Source: Streptococcus urinalis 2285-97 (GTDB lineage: Bacteria > Bacillota > Bacilli > Lactobacillales > Streptococcaceae). Taken from it: DNA of 64,000 nucleotides. The notes below the pieces were generated by a model. It was given only the letters and a program-made list of their open reading frames with translations, was not told where the DNA came from and searched no databases. Position numbers and translations under genes: made by a program. The DNA lies in NCBI RefSeq assembly GCF_000188055.2, contig NZ_AEUZ02000001.1, forward strand, positions 1,192,001 to 1,256,000, written 5' to 3'. Below, piece by piece: positions 27,275-37,740 of the stretch (position 1 is its first letter; each line of letters opens with the position of its first letter).

Positions 27275-27300
27275 TAAAAAAAAGCTCTTTTAAGAGCTCT
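27275..27300 (-). terminator. Terminator after glmS
   Basis: Hairpin AGCTCTT/AAGAGCT with a 2-base loop (27283-27298) followed by eight T on the minus strand. Confidence 0.88.
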
Positions 27301-27304
27301 TTTT

Positions 27305-29116
27305 TTATTCTACAGTGACAGCTTTTGCTAGATTTCTAGGTTTATCAACATCAAGTCCACGTTGTAAAGAAGCATAGTAAGCAATTAGTTGAGTTGGAAC
27401 AACCATTGCAATAGTGGACAATAATGGGTGAACTTTATTAACAACAAAGTCATCACCTTCACGCTCAAGTCCTTCCTCAACTACTGTTAAAACATTTGCT
27501 CCACGTGCTGCTACTTCTTGAATATTACCACGAGTATGAGAGGCAACTACTTCACTTGCTGAAATTAAGCCAATAACTGGTGTCCTATCTTCTATTAGTG
27601 AAATCGTGCCGTGTTTTAATTCTCCAGCTGCAAATCCTTCACATTGAATATAAGAAATTTCTTTTAATTTAAGCGAAGCTTCCATCGCGACATAATAATC
27701 ATTTCCACGACCAATATAAAAAGCATTTCTGGTTGTTGCTAAAAGGTTTTCTACTTTTGAAGCAATTAATTCTTTTTCTGATAAAGTAGACTCAATAGCT
27801 TGTGCTACAATGGAGAGTTCATGTACTAAATCAAAGGATTTTGCTAAAACATTTTGGTTAGCTTCACCAACAGCTTTAGCTAAAAATGCTAAAGCAGCAA
27901 CTTGTGCTGTATATGCTTTAGTTGATGCAACAGCTATTTCTGGTCCGGCATGTAATAGCATTGTATAAGTTGCTTCACGAGATAAGGTTGATCCTGGAAC
28001 ATTTGTTACGGTTAGACTAGGAATTCCCATTTCGTTTGCTTTAACTAAAACTTGTCTGCTATCTGCGGTTTCACCTGATTGACTAAGCAAGATAAACATC
28101 GGTTTTTTACTTAAGAGTGGCATATTGTAACCCCATTCAGAAGATACACCTAATTCTACAGGCTTATCCGTTAATTTTTCGAGCATTGATTTTGAAGCGA
28201 AGCCTGCATGATAAGAAGTTCCTGCTGCCAAAATATATAATCTGTCAGCTTCTTGAATGGATTTGATAATTTCTGGGTCAATCATCATATTGCCATCTTT
28301 ATCTGTATATTTTGAAATGAGTCGACGCATCACTGTTGGTTGTTCATCAATTTCTTTTAACATATAAAAAGGATAAGTTCCTTTACCAATGTCTGATAAA
28401 TCTAATTCAGCAGTATAGGATTCTCTTTCAACAGCATTTCCGTCGTAATCAAAAACTTCTACGCTTTCTTTTTTTAAAACAACTAATTCCTTATCTTGAA
28501 TTTCCATAAATTCAGATGTTTCACGAATCATTGCCATTGCATCAGAACAGACCATATTGTAACCTTGACCTAAACCAATCAATAAAGGAGACTTGTTTTT
28601 AGCAACATAGACTGTATCTGGATTTTCAGAATCAACTAAAGCAAATGCATAAGAACCTTCGATAAGATGTAAAGCTTTTTTGAAGGCTTCAAGTACTGAT
28701 AAACCGTCTGAAACAAATTGTCCAATTAAGTGAACAACAATCTCAGTATCTGTTTCACCATTGAGAACATGACCATTTAAATACTCATTTTTAAGTTGTA
28801 AATAATTTTCAATAACGCCATTATGAACAAGAACTAAGCGATCATTTTGTGAAGTATGAGGATGAGCATTATTTTCAGTAGCTTGACCATGTGTTGCCCA
28901 ACGCGTATGACCAATACCTGTTGATCCTGCAACGTCAATTCCAATCTTAGCTCTTAAATCAGCAATACGACCTACAGACTTAACTAGTGAAGAAGTCTTT
29001 TCGTTACATACAAAAATACCTGCTGAATCATAACCACGGTATTCAAGTTTTTCAAGTCCTTGCATTAATATATCTGTAGCATTACGATTTCCGACAACAC
29101 CAACAATTCCACACAT
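27305..29116 (-). CDS. glmS: Glucosamine-6-phosphate synthase GlmS
   Basis: Makes glucosamine-6-phosphate from fructose-6-phosphate and glutamine, the entry to peptidoglycan and aminosugar synthesis. 603 aa. The N-terminal glutaminase begins MCGIVGVVG with the nucleophile Cys1 after Met removal, and has GHTRWATHG. Two SIS isomerase domains follow, with GTSYHAG and SQSGETADSRQ, and the conserved C-terminus DKPRNLAKAVTVE. The 164 bases upstream show no glmS ribozyme core that I can recognise. Confidence 0.97.
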   Translation of the reverse strand: MCGIVGVVGNRNATDILMQGLEKLEYRGYDSAGIFVCNEKTSSLVKSVGRIADLRAKIGIDVAGSTGIGHTRWATHGQATENNAHPHTSQNDRLVLVHNGVIENYLQLKNEYLNGHVLNGETDTEIVVHLIGQFVSDGLSVLEAFKKALHLIEGSYAFALVDSENPDTVYVAKNKSPLLIGLGQGYNMVCSDAMAMIRETSEFMEIQDKELVVLKKESVEVFDYDGNAVERESYTAELDLSDIGKGTYPFYMLKEIDEQPTVMRRLISKYTDKDGNMMIDPEIIKSIQEADRLYILAAGTSYHAGFASKSMLEKLTDKPVELGVSSEWGYNMPLLSKKPMFILLSQSGETADSRQVLVKANEMGIPSLTVTNVPGSTLSREATYTMLLHAGPEIAVASTKAYTAQVAALAFLAKAVGEANQNVLAKSFDLVHELSIVAQAIESTLSEKELIASKVENLLATTRNAFYIGRGNDYYVAMEASLKLKEISYIQCEGFAAGELKHGTISLIEDRTPVIGLISASEVVASHTRGNIQEVAARGANVLTVVEEGLEREGDDFVVNKVHPLLSTIAMVVPTQLIAYYASLQRGLDVDKPRNLAKAVTVE

Positions 29117-29261
29117 TTTGACACCTATATCAGTATTAAACTATCTTTCTTAATTTTACATAATTGGTATAGTGCAATAATAATCGCAAAAACCAAGCAT
29201 AGATAGTATATAATTAATATTTTAGAAAGTCAAATAAAATATTGGTATAGTTCATTTTTGT

Positions 29262-29292
29262 AACAAAAAAAGTAGAGTAATTACTCTACTTT
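29262..29292 (-). terminator. Terminator overlapping lepB stop
   Basis: 12-bp perfect hairpin AAAGTAGAGTAA/TTACTCTACTTT (29269-29292), followed by T-run on the minus strand; it includes the last codons of the lepB-like gene. Confidence 0.88.
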
Positions 29293-29838
29293 TACAAACC
29301 CAAATTGTTTTAATGGTAATAATCTAAATGTCACGACTCCTTTTATCTGATCTTTTTTAATAAAACCAAATTCACGACTATCTTGTTTATTTTGACGATT
29401 ATCATTTAAAACCAGGTAATAATCTTTTGGTATTTTATCATATTTCCCTTTTGTAATTGTTGATACTGTAAAATCATTTGTAAATAAGCTCCCCATTGGA
29501 GCACTGGAAATATAATCAGATTTAAGTTTATCAATATACGGTTGTTCTTCTATTTTATTATTTAAATAGAAAATATCATCCATAAACGTTACGGTGTCGC
29601 CTTCTTTGGCAATGACACGGCTAAGGTATTTTTTATTGTTTACTTTATATACGATAAAGTCTTTTCGTTTTGGTTCAACACTCTTTTTTATCGTAACGAC
29701 ATCTTTTTCATGTAAAAAACTACTGCTTGCCTCATTCGTAACACGATAAGTTGAAAAAACAAAAATCCTTAACAATATAAAAATAACTATTGCTAATAAT
29801 ACTAATAAAATATTTCTAATAAAGTCGCGTTTTACCAT
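29281..29838 (-). CDS. lepB: Signal peptidase I-like protein, divergent
   Basis: 185-aa protein with one N-terminal membrane helix (about 9-28) and the type I signal peptidase fold: FSTYRVTNEASSSFLHEKDVV (box B region), YLSRVIAKEGDTV (box D) and LNDNRQNKQDSREFG (box E, intact). The usual SMxPTL of box B is replaced by SSSFLH preceded by Ala37. The box D lysine (KRV in active enzymes) is Ser73. By eye both catalytic residues look lost, so it may be an inactive paralogue. It lies between pyk and glmS. The ATG follows GGGGAG. Confidence 0.75.
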   Translation of the reverse strand: MVKRDFIRNILLVLLAIVIFILLRIFVFSTYRVTNEASSSFLHEKDVVTIKKSVEPKRKDFIVYKVNNKKYLSRVIAKEGDTVTFMDDIFYLNNKIEEQPYIDKLKSDYISSAPMGSLFTNDFTVSTITKGKYDKIPKDYYLVLNDNRQNKQDSREFGFIKKDQIKGVVTFRLLPLKQFGFVKVE

Positions 29839-29904
29839 AAGCTCCCCACATTCTTTATCATATTATACCATTTGTTTGGTTATAAAAAAAGAAAAGCTTA
29901 TTTA

Positions 29905-29941
29905 AAAACAAAAAAACTATCACTGAAATACAGTAATAGTT
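29905..29941 (-). terminator. Terminator after pyk
   Basis: 11-bp hairpin with one wobble pair (29915-29925 and 29931-29941), 5-base loop, followed by seven T on the minus strand. Confidence 0.88.
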
Positions 29942-29951
29942 TTTTATAAAA

Positions 29952-31454
29952 TTATTTTACAGTACGAACACGCATTGTATTAGTTCCACCAGTACCAACT
30001 GGTACTCCTGCAACGATAACAATGTTGTCTCCAGATTGAACTAATCCAGATTGTAATGCAACACGTTCTGCAACTTCGAACATATCATCTGTTGATGCTG
30101 GTCTCTCAGAAAGAACTGGAATAACACCCCAGTTAATCATCAAAGCTTTTTGAACTTTTTCATCAAAAGTAACAGCTAAAATGTCAGATTCTGGACGGAA
30201 TTTAGAAATAGCACGTGCTGTATTACCAGTTTCAGTAATAGTAACGACTAATTTGATATCCATAGATTGAGTAGCGTCTTTAACAGCTGATGCAATAACA
30301 TCAGTTTTATTGTTACGTGGGAATTTAGAAGAATCTAAACGTCCATATTCACTTAACAATGTTTGAGCATTTTTATCAATTGTAGCCATTGTACGAACTG
30401 ATTCTAATGGGTATTTACCATTAGCTGACTCACCAGATAGCATTGTTGCATCTGTACCGTCAATAACAGCATTGAAGACATCTGAAACTTCTGAACGTGT
30501 AGCACGAGGTTTTTCAGTCATTGTTTCAAGCATGTTTGTTGCAGTGATGACAGCTTTACCAGCAGCATTAACTTTAGTAATAATCATTTTTTGGAATACT
30601 GGAACCATTTCAAATGGAACTTCGATACCCATGTCACCACGAGCAATCATGATACCATCTGCAGCTTCAATAATTTCATCAATATTGTCAATACCTTGTT
30701 GGTTTTCAATTTTTGCAAATAATTGTACATGTTCGTTTCCAGTTTCTTTACAAATGTCACGAACTTCTTGAACATCTTTTGCAGTACGAACAAATGAGAT
30801 CGCAATAAAGTTCAAACCTTGTTCAAGACCAAAACGAATATCAGCGTTATCACGTTCAGCTAAAGCTGGGAAAGGAATTTTTGTATTTGGAATATTAACA
30901 CCTTTTTGTTTTGCGATAATGCCATCATTTTCAACTTCAACAACAAACTCACGAGTAGCAATATCTTTTTCAATAACACGTAAACCAAGTTTACCATCAT
31001 CGATAAGAATTGTATGACCTACTAATACTTCATCATAAATATCAAGTGAACCTGCAACATTAAGAGCAATAACATCACGTGTTGATTTAATACCTTGCTC
31101 AGTAGCAACTCTAATGCGTTCGCCAGTTACATATGAATATTCTTTAGCATCATCTTCAAATAATTCTGTACGCATTTCAGGTCCTTTAGTATCTAATAGG
31201 AAACCTACTTTTTGGCGAGCCATTTCTTCAGCACGACGTACAGTTGCCATACGATCACCTTGTTCTTGGTGATCACCATGTGAAAAGTTAAAACGGAAAA
31301 CATTAGCTCCTGCTTCAATCAATGAAGCGATTTTTTTAGCTGAGCTTTCAACGTCTAAACTTTCACCCCAATAACCATCATCACCGAATTTTTTACCACC
31401 ACGGATTTCAACAGCTGGGCCAAGTGTTGCAACGATTTTTACGCGTTTATTCAT
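29952..31454 (-). CDS. pyk: Pyruvate kinase
   Basis: Last ATP-yielding step of glycolysis, phosphoenolpyruvate to pyruvate. 500 aa. Active-site motifs: NFSHGDHQEQ, LDTKGPEMRT, FAKIENQQGIDNIDEI and MIARGDMGIEVP (Mg and substrate site); the allosteric C-terminal domain ends NTMRVRTVK. It lacks the extra PEP-utiliser domain seen in some bacilli, as usual for streptococci. It follows pfkA by 58 bases with AAAGGAG before the ATG; the pfkA-pyk pairing is the classic streptococcal and lactococcal las-type order. Confidence 0.97.
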   Translation of the reverse strand: MNKRVKIVATLGPAVEIRGGKKFGDDGYWGESLDVESSAKKIASLIEAGANVFRFNFSHGDHQEQGDRMATVRRAEEMARQKVGFLLDTKGPEMRTELFEDDAKEYSYVTGERIRVATEQGIKSTRDVIALNVAGSLDIYDEVLVGHTILIDDGKLGLRVIEKDIATREFVVEVENDGIIAKQKGVNIPNTKIPFPALAERDNADIRFGLEQGLNFIAISFVRTAKDVQEVRDICKETGNEHVQLFAKIENQQGIDNIDEIIEAADGIMIARGDMGIEVPFEMVPVFQKMIITKVNAAGKAVITATNMLETMTEKPRATRSEVSDVFNAVIDGTDATMLSGESANGKYPLESVRTMATIDKNAQTLLSEYGRLDSSKFPRNNKTDVIASAVKDATQSMDIKLVVTITETGNTARAISKFRPESDILAVTFDEKVQKALMINWGVIPVLSERPASTDDMFEVAERVALQSGLVQSGDNIVIVAGVPVGTGGTNTMRVRTVK

Positions 31455-31512
31455 TTTTATGAAACTCCTTTTTTATTGTCATTAACTGACAGTTATAACG
31501 ATGTAAACTTAA

Positions 31513-32541
<1,029 letters not shown>

Positions 32542-32605
32542 TTATTAATTTAACAAGCTTATTATAGCACAATACTTTGTAATTTTCTGCATTATTGAAG
32601 CAATT

Positions 32606-35600
32606 TTACTGAAAAACCGTTTTCAATGTAAATTGTTTTAATTTTTTCTGTAAATACTCCGATTTTTCAATAAAATGCACCTGACTTTGGATTGTTTCTT
32701 TGGTATCTTGATAATGAATAATAACTGGTATATTGCCTTTATAATTCTCTAAAATACTAGAAATTTTATTATCATTAAGATGCGATTCAGCAAGAATCCA
32801 GAAGGTTTCACTTGTGGCAATAGATGCTTTATTTAGAATCATTTGGAGACGTCCATCTCTTTCTTGAATTTTTCCTTCTAAATAGTAATATTGTCCTTCT
32901 TTTAAAAGATGTTTTACTTGATAATAGGTTTCTGGAAAAATAGTTACATCACATTTATTTTTTAAATCACTAACTGATAAAAAGGCCATTTGTTGTCCAT
33001 TTGTCTTAGTTCGGATTAATCGTATGGATTGAATTTCTACCAAAATTGTTTCAACTTTATTAACTGTCAATTGGGAAATAGAAGTTGCTTTATTTCCTTT
33101 TAAACTAGCAATCTTTAGTAAAGGATGAGGACTAACTCCTACGCCTAAGACTTCTACTTCTGCTTGAAATTTTTCAGCTTCGTTATAATCTTGACATTCC
33201 ACCCAACTAAACGAAGAATCTGCAAATAAACTACCTAATTCTTGTACAAAAATAATCAAGCCATTTAGGTTTTCTTCAATTTTTCGACGATTTTTTTCAA
33301 ATTGATCAAAAAGACCAATTTTTACTAATGGTAGAATAAGTTCTTTTTGTTGGTATTTTTCAGGTAAACGTGTCAAGAAATCTTCAATATGTCGAAAAGG
33401 TCTATTTTCTATAATCCAATATGAAAAATCTCTAGGTTGATTTTTTATTTGTTTTAATCCTAAATAGATTTGGTTATGCTTAATTTTATCTGTAAATGGA
33501 ATCGTATTAATATTCATTTTTGCAATCTTAAAACCTGAATTAATAGCATCTGTTAGGTAATCACCATTAGCATAATTAAGCATGATATCATAAAAAATAT
33601 CAGGATAATGTGCTTTGAAATAAGTCATTTGAAAAGCTAAAGCAGAATAAGCAAAGGCATGACTCCTGTTAAACCCATAACCGGCAAATTTAACCATTCT
33701 ATCAAATAAATCAATAGCTTTGGCTTCATCATGGTGATTAGCAATTGCACCTTTAATAAAGGAATCTTCCATTTTTTTCATTTCTGCTAGATTCTTTTTA
33801 GACATTGCTCTTCTTAGCAAATCTGCTTTACCTAAAGTAAAACCAGCAAATACCTGTGCAATCTGCATCACTTGCTCTTGATAAAGCATAATGCCATAGG
33901 TCGACTCTAAAATACTTGCAATAGACGGATCAAGTAAATCAATTTTTTCGTGACCAAATTTACGATTAACAAAATTATCAATATAATCACTAGCACCTGG
34001 TCTATTTAAACTTGTTGTAGCGACAACTTCCTCAAAACTAGAAGGTTTAATACGTTTCAAAAGTTGTATTGCTCCGTTTTGTTCGAATTGAAAAATTCCT
34101 CTTGTATCACCATTTGCAAACATGGTTAATGTTTCTTTGTCTTCTAAATTGATATCTTCAATCTTTATTGAAATGCCTTTGTCATCTAAAAGCTTTTCTT
34201 TCATCTTTTGAATCAATGTCAGGTTTCTAAGACCTAAAAAATCCATTTTCAAAAGCCCAACTGCTTCAACTGCTGGAGCATCATATTGAGTGATCATCAT
34301 TTCATCACCCATTTTTAGAGGAATATGATCTGTCAAATTATCATCTGACATGACAATACCTGCAGCATGAATCGAGGTCTGTCTAGGATTACCTTCAATT
34401 CTTTTAGCAACTTGAAATGCTTTTTGATATTCTAATTTTGAATTTATTAATTGTTTAAAGGCAATGTTTTTTTCATAAACTTGGTTTAAATCATCTTTAA
34501 AGCCAATTTTTTTGGTAAATTGAGACAATTCATATTCTGGAATACCAAATCGTTTCAAAACATCTCTTAAAGCTTGTTTGGCACCAAAAGTAGAAAAAGT
34601 AACAATTTGAGCAGCATGTTGACTACCATATTTATCTCTCACATAATGAAGAAAATCACTTCGATAAATATCAGGAAGGTCAATATCAATATCTGGCATT
34701 GTAAAACGTTCTTCATTTAAAAAGCGTTCAAAAAGCAAATCATTTTTGACGGGATCAATTCCTGTGATATCTAGTGAAAAAGCTACTAAACTTCCTGCGG
34801 CAGATCCACGTCCCATCCCCATATAATAACCTTTTTCACGGCCAAATCTTAGTAAATCCCAAACAATCAAAAAATAATCATCAAAACCCATTTTTGAAAT
34901 GATTCCAAGTTCTTCGCTAAGTCTTTCTTGGTAATCTTTTTGCCATAAGTTTTTTTGTTTTAAGCCTTTTTCAGTTAACTGACGCAATTGGTCTTTTGCT
35001 GGAATTTCTCTATTAAATCTCGGTAATTTTAAAGACTTATCAAACTGATAATTAATAGTTGCTACTAACGTATTTAAAGTCTCAAGAGCATTTGGGAATT
35101 TCTGTTCAAACTTAGCTTGCAAATTAGCCTTGGATAAAAGAAATTGATGATTATCAATAGAACTAGTTTCTCTTAGTAAAGTATTTTCTTTGATAGCTTT
35201 TAAAACTTGTAGACTTTCAGTATCATCTTGATTGAAATACCTTACAGTGTGAATAGGTATTAATTTCTTTTGAGTCTGAAGTATCGGAGAGTCTTCGCAA
35301 ACACCAATATAAAAATCAAAAGGAAGTGTCAATTCTTCAATACCAGAATAATAGTTAATAATAATAGCTAGATTTTCTTTAAAATCAAGAAACTTTTCAA
35401 AAGTTAAAGCATTAGACATCTGTAAACTAGAAAGTTTTAAGAGATTTTGGTAGCCATTAGTATTTAAAGCAATCAGATAAAGGTCATAAGTCTGATCACG
35501 ATAGGTTAATCCTAGTTCTAAACCAAGAATGGGTTTTAAATTTGCCGCATTTGCTTTTTCGATAAAATGATATGCTGCGTAAAGATTGTCTTTATCCATG

Positions 35601-35710
35601 ATACCAATAGCTTCATAACCAAGCTTCTTTGATTCTAATATATAATGATCAATATCAATCAAACTTTCCATAAACGAATAAACCGTTTTAGTATCTAATT
35701 GGGCAATCAT
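32606..35710 (-). CDS. dnaE: DNA polymerase III alpha subunit DnaE
   Basis: Replicative polymerase of the DnaE3-type that works alongside PolC in Gram-positives. 1034 aa. N-terminal PHP domain (about 1-200, partly degenerate), palm with GMGRGSAAGSLVAF and the catalytic PDIDIDLPD, fingers with SIHAAGIVMSDD and RPGASDYIDNF, a helix-hairpin-helix region (about 750-800), and a C-terminal OB-fold (about 880-960). A good AAAGGAG precedes the ATG. It ends 79 bases before pfkA. Confidence 0.96.
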   Translation of the reverse strand: MIAQLDTKTVYSFMESLIDIDHYILESKKLGYEAIGIMDKDNLYAAYHFIEKANAANLKPILGLELGLTYRDQTYDLYLIALNTNGYQNLLKLSSLQMSNALTFEKFLDFKENLAIIINYYSGIEELTLPFDFYIGVCEDSPILQTQKKLIPIHTVRYFNQDDTESLQVLKAIKENTLLRETSSIDNHQFLLSKANLQAKFEQKFPNALETLNTLVATINYQFDKSLKLPRFNREIPAKDQLRQLTEKGLKQKNLWQKDYQERLSEELGIISKMGFDDYFLIVWDLLRFGREKGYYMGMGRGSAAGSLVAFSLDITGIDPVKNDLLFERFLNEERFTMPDIDIDLPDIYRSDFLHYVRDKYGSQHAAQIVTFSTFGAKQALRDVLKRFGIPEYELSQFTKKIGFKDDLNQVYEKNIAFKQLINSKLEYQKAFQVAKRIEGNPRQTSIHAAGIVMSDDNLTDHIPLKMGDEMMITQYDAPAVEAVGLLKMDFLGLRNLTLIQKMKEKLLDDKGISIKIEDINLEDKETLTMFANGDTRGIFQFEQNGAIQLLKRIKPSSFEEVVATTSLNRPGASDYIDNFVNRKFGHEKIDLLDPSIASILESTYGIMLYQEQVMQIAQVFAGFTLGKADLLRRAMSKKNLAEMKKMEDSFIKGAIANHHDEAKAIDLFDRMVKFAGYGFNRSHAFAYSALAFQMTYFKAHYPDIFYDIMLNYANGDYLTDAINSGFKIAKMNINTIPFTDKIKHNQIYLGLKQIKNQPRDFSYWIIENRPFRHIEDFLTRLPEKYQQKELILPLVKIGLFDQFEKNRRKIEENLNGLIIFVQELGSLFADSSFSWVECQDYNEAEKFQAEVEVLGVGVSPHPLLKIASLKGNKATSISQLTVNKVETILVEIQSIRLIRTKTNGQQMAFLSVSDLKNKCDVTIFPETYYQVKHLLKEGQYYYLEGKIQERDGRLQMILNKASIATSETFWILAESHLNDNKISSILENYKGNIPVIIHYQDTKETIQSQVHFIEKSEYLQKKLKQFTLKTVFQ

Positions 35711-35792
35711 AAACAGCTCCTTTGTCTTTTTTACTATTATACTATGAATTAACTATTTCTGGTATTCTTTACTTTTTTGACTTTGCATTGTC

Positions 35793-35832
35793 TTGACATT
35801 TCAAATGATTTTCTGTACTATTTTTTTAGTAC
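35793..35832 (+). promoter_or_regulatory. Promoter and operator of the GntR-ABC operon
   Basis: -35 TTGACA (35793-35798), 17-base spacer, -10 TACTAT (35816-35821). The inverted repeat GTACTA-N6-TAGTAC (35815-35832) covers the -10 and start site and suits autorepression by the YtrA-like regulator encoded just downstream. Confidence 0.75.
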
Positions 35833-35867
35833 AAACTTTTTTTAAAAGTTAAAGGAAGGGGTACTAT

Positions 35868-36236
35868 ATGTCTTGGAATTTTGATGAAAAATCTCCAATA
35901 TACTCGCAAATTGCACAGCATATTAAGCTACAAATAATCAGTCAGGAAATTAAAGCTGGTCAACAATTACCAACTGTAAGAGAATTAGCTGAAACTGCTG
36001 GAGTCAATCCAAATACTATGCAACGTGCATTTAGTGAATTAGAACGAGAAGGAATCGTTTATTCACAAAGGACGTCTGGTCGATTTGTGACAGATGACCA
36101 ATCATTGATTTCGCAAAAGCGTCATGAACTTGCTAAGGAAGAATTAAAAACTTTTGTTGAAACGATGAATCAAATGGGATTTGAAACTGAAGAAATCATA
36201 CCTGCATTAGAATTGTATTTAAAGGAGAAACTATAG
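35868..36236 (+). CDS. YtrA-family GntR regulator
   Basis: 122-aa short GntR repressor: winged helix (about 11-75; SPIYSQIAQHIKLQIISQEI, GVNPNTMQRAFSELEREG) plus a small C-terminal helical pair, without a large effector domain. This is the YtrA subfamily, normally autoregulatory and co-encoded with an ABC exporter. The stop abuts the ATG of the ATPase gene. AAAGGAAGGGG precedes the ATG. Confidence 0.88.
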   Translation: MSWNFDEKSPIYSQIAQHIKLQIISQEIKAGQQLPTVRELAETAGVNPNTMQRAFSELEREGIVYSQRTSGRFVTDDQSLISQKRHELAKEELKTFVETMNQMGFETEEIIPALELYLKEKL

Positions 36237-36947
36237 ATGTCGCAATTAATACAGTTTCATCATGTGTCTAAAAACTACAAAAATAAGACTGCCATTGATG
36301 ACATTACTTTAGCAATTCCACCTGGTAAAATTATTGGCTTATTAGGTCCAAATGGTAGCGGAAAAACAACTTTTATCAAATTACTAAATGGTCTTTTACA
36401 ACCTAGTTGTGGTGAAATTGTTATTGATGGGTACCATCCATCAGTTAAAACCAAAAAAATAATTTCTTACTTGCCTGATACCAGTTATCTTCAAGAGAAT
36501 CTTAAAATTCGAGATACACTTGCTTTTTTCAAGGACTTTTATGAAGATTTTAATCTAGAAAAAGCCAATCGTTTGTTAAAAGATTTAAAATTAGATTGTA
36601 ATCAAACTTTGAGTAGTTTGTCTAAAGGTGACAAAGAAAAGATTCAACTTTTGCTCGTTATGAGTCGTCAGGCAAAACTTTATATTTTGGATGAACCTAT
36701 TGGGGGGGTTGATCCTGCTGCAAGAGACTATATTTTAAGAACTATTATCAATAATTACTCAGAAGACGCTTCTGTTCTTCTTGCAACTCATCTTATTTCT
36801 GATGTTGAACCAATCTTAGATGAGGTCATTTTACTTAATAATGGTCAAATGATTTTGCAGGGAAATTGTGATGACCTCCGCGAAAAACATAGTAAATCTA
36901 TCGATCGTCTTTTTAGGGATATTTATAAAATTACAAGGGAGGCGTAA
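36237..36947 (+). CDS. ABC transporter ATP-binding protein (YtrB-like)
   Basis: 236-aa ATPase. Walker A GPNGSGKTTF, a signature-like LSSLSKGDKEKIQ (SKGDK in place of the usual SGGQ), Walker B LYILDEPIGGVDP and H-loop ATHL. This degenerate signature is common in YtrB-type exporters. Substrate unknown; related systems respond to cell-wall-active antibiotics. It starts at the base after the regulator stop and overlaps the permease by one base, so the three genes are one operon. Confidence 0.9.
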   Translation: MSQLIQFHHVSKNYKNKTAIDDITLAIPPGKIIGLLGPNGSGKTTFIKLLNGLLQPSCGEIVIDGYHPSVKTKKIISYLPDTSYLQENLKIRDTLAFFKDFYEDFNLEKANRLLKDLKLDCNQTLSSLSKGDKEKIQLLLVMSRQAKLYILDEPIGGVDPAARDYILRTIINNYSEDASVLLATHLISDVEPILDEVILLNNGQMILQGNCDDLREKHSKSIDRLFRDIYKITREA

Positions 36948-37711
36948 TGTTTAGGAAATTAATGAAATATGAATTTAAATCAATTGGGAAGTGGTATTTT
37001 GGTTTAAATATTGCGGTTTTGACACTTTCAGTCATTTTAGGATTAACCATAAATTCAATTATTCAGTTTGTTGATTCGGAATCAGATATTGGAGATGCAC
37101 TAACATCAAGAGCACTTCCACTAGCATTGATTCTAACATTAGCAGTTTTAGTTGCTGGTAGTTGGATTTCAACTTTATTTATTATTATTAATCGTTTTCA
37201 TCGAAATATCTTTCAAAGAGAAGGCTACTTAACGCTAACCTTACCCGTTTCAACACATCAGATACTCTTTTCAAAGTTATTTGCTTCTGTTATTTTAAAT
37301 GTCATTAATCTTATTGTCCTTATCTTAGGAGTTGAGTTTCTCCTTATACCAATTTTAGGATTTCAAGATGCAACAAGTAGCTTATCACATTTCTTTTTTG
37401 ATATGAAATTTTTGTCAGAAGATGCAACAATATTGTTTTACTTATTTCTTGCTTCTATCACCAATATTTTGCTAATTTATTTATCAATTACAATAGGACA
37501 ACAGTTTGAAAGAAGAAAAGGTTTAATTGGCTTTTTTGCCTATTTCTGTATAAGTCTTCTTTTGATTTTCACAGGCGATATTTTCTTACCAACTAATAAT
37601 ATTACTGGTATAGGATTTTATGTATACTATATAGTAGAATTTTGTACAGAATCACTTATTCTTTACCTGATAACGCATTATCTCATAAAATATAAAACAA
37701 ATTTAAATTAA
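36947..37711 (+). CDS. ABC transporter permease
   Basis: 254-aa membrane protein with about six hydrophobic helices: 17-38, 55-80 and four more in the C-terminal two thirds. Not recognisable beyond an ABC-2-like permease. The segment REGYLTLTLPVSTHQILFSKLF matches ABC-2 permeases encoded beside YtrA-type regulators. Partner of the upstream ATPase. A GGGAGG site inside the ATPase gene end precedes the ATG. Confidence 0.82.
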   Translation: MFRKLMKYEFKSIGKWYFGLNIAVLTLSVILGLTINSIIQFVDSESDIGDALTSRALPLALILTLAVLVAGSWISTLFIIINRFHRNIFQREGYLTLTLPVSTHQILFSKLFASVILNVINLIVLILGVEFLLIPILGFQDATSSLSHFFFDMKFLSEDATILFYLFLASITNILLIYLSITIGQQFERRKGLIGFFAYFCISLLLIFTGDIFLPTNNITGIGFYVYYIVEFCTESLILYLITHYLIKYKTNLN

Positions 37712-37740
37712 AAAGGTTGAGTCTTACTCAACCTTTTTAT
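37710..37740. terminator. Bidirectional terminator
   Basis: 13-bp hairpin AAAAAGGTTGAGT/ACTCAACCTTTTT with a 3-base loop between the converging permease and VTT-domain genes. Confidence 0.9.

Noticed and set aside
29117..29280. glmS ribozyme upstream of glmS
   Set aside because: The interval is short and AT-rich, and I could not recognise the conserved core; a covariance search would settle it.
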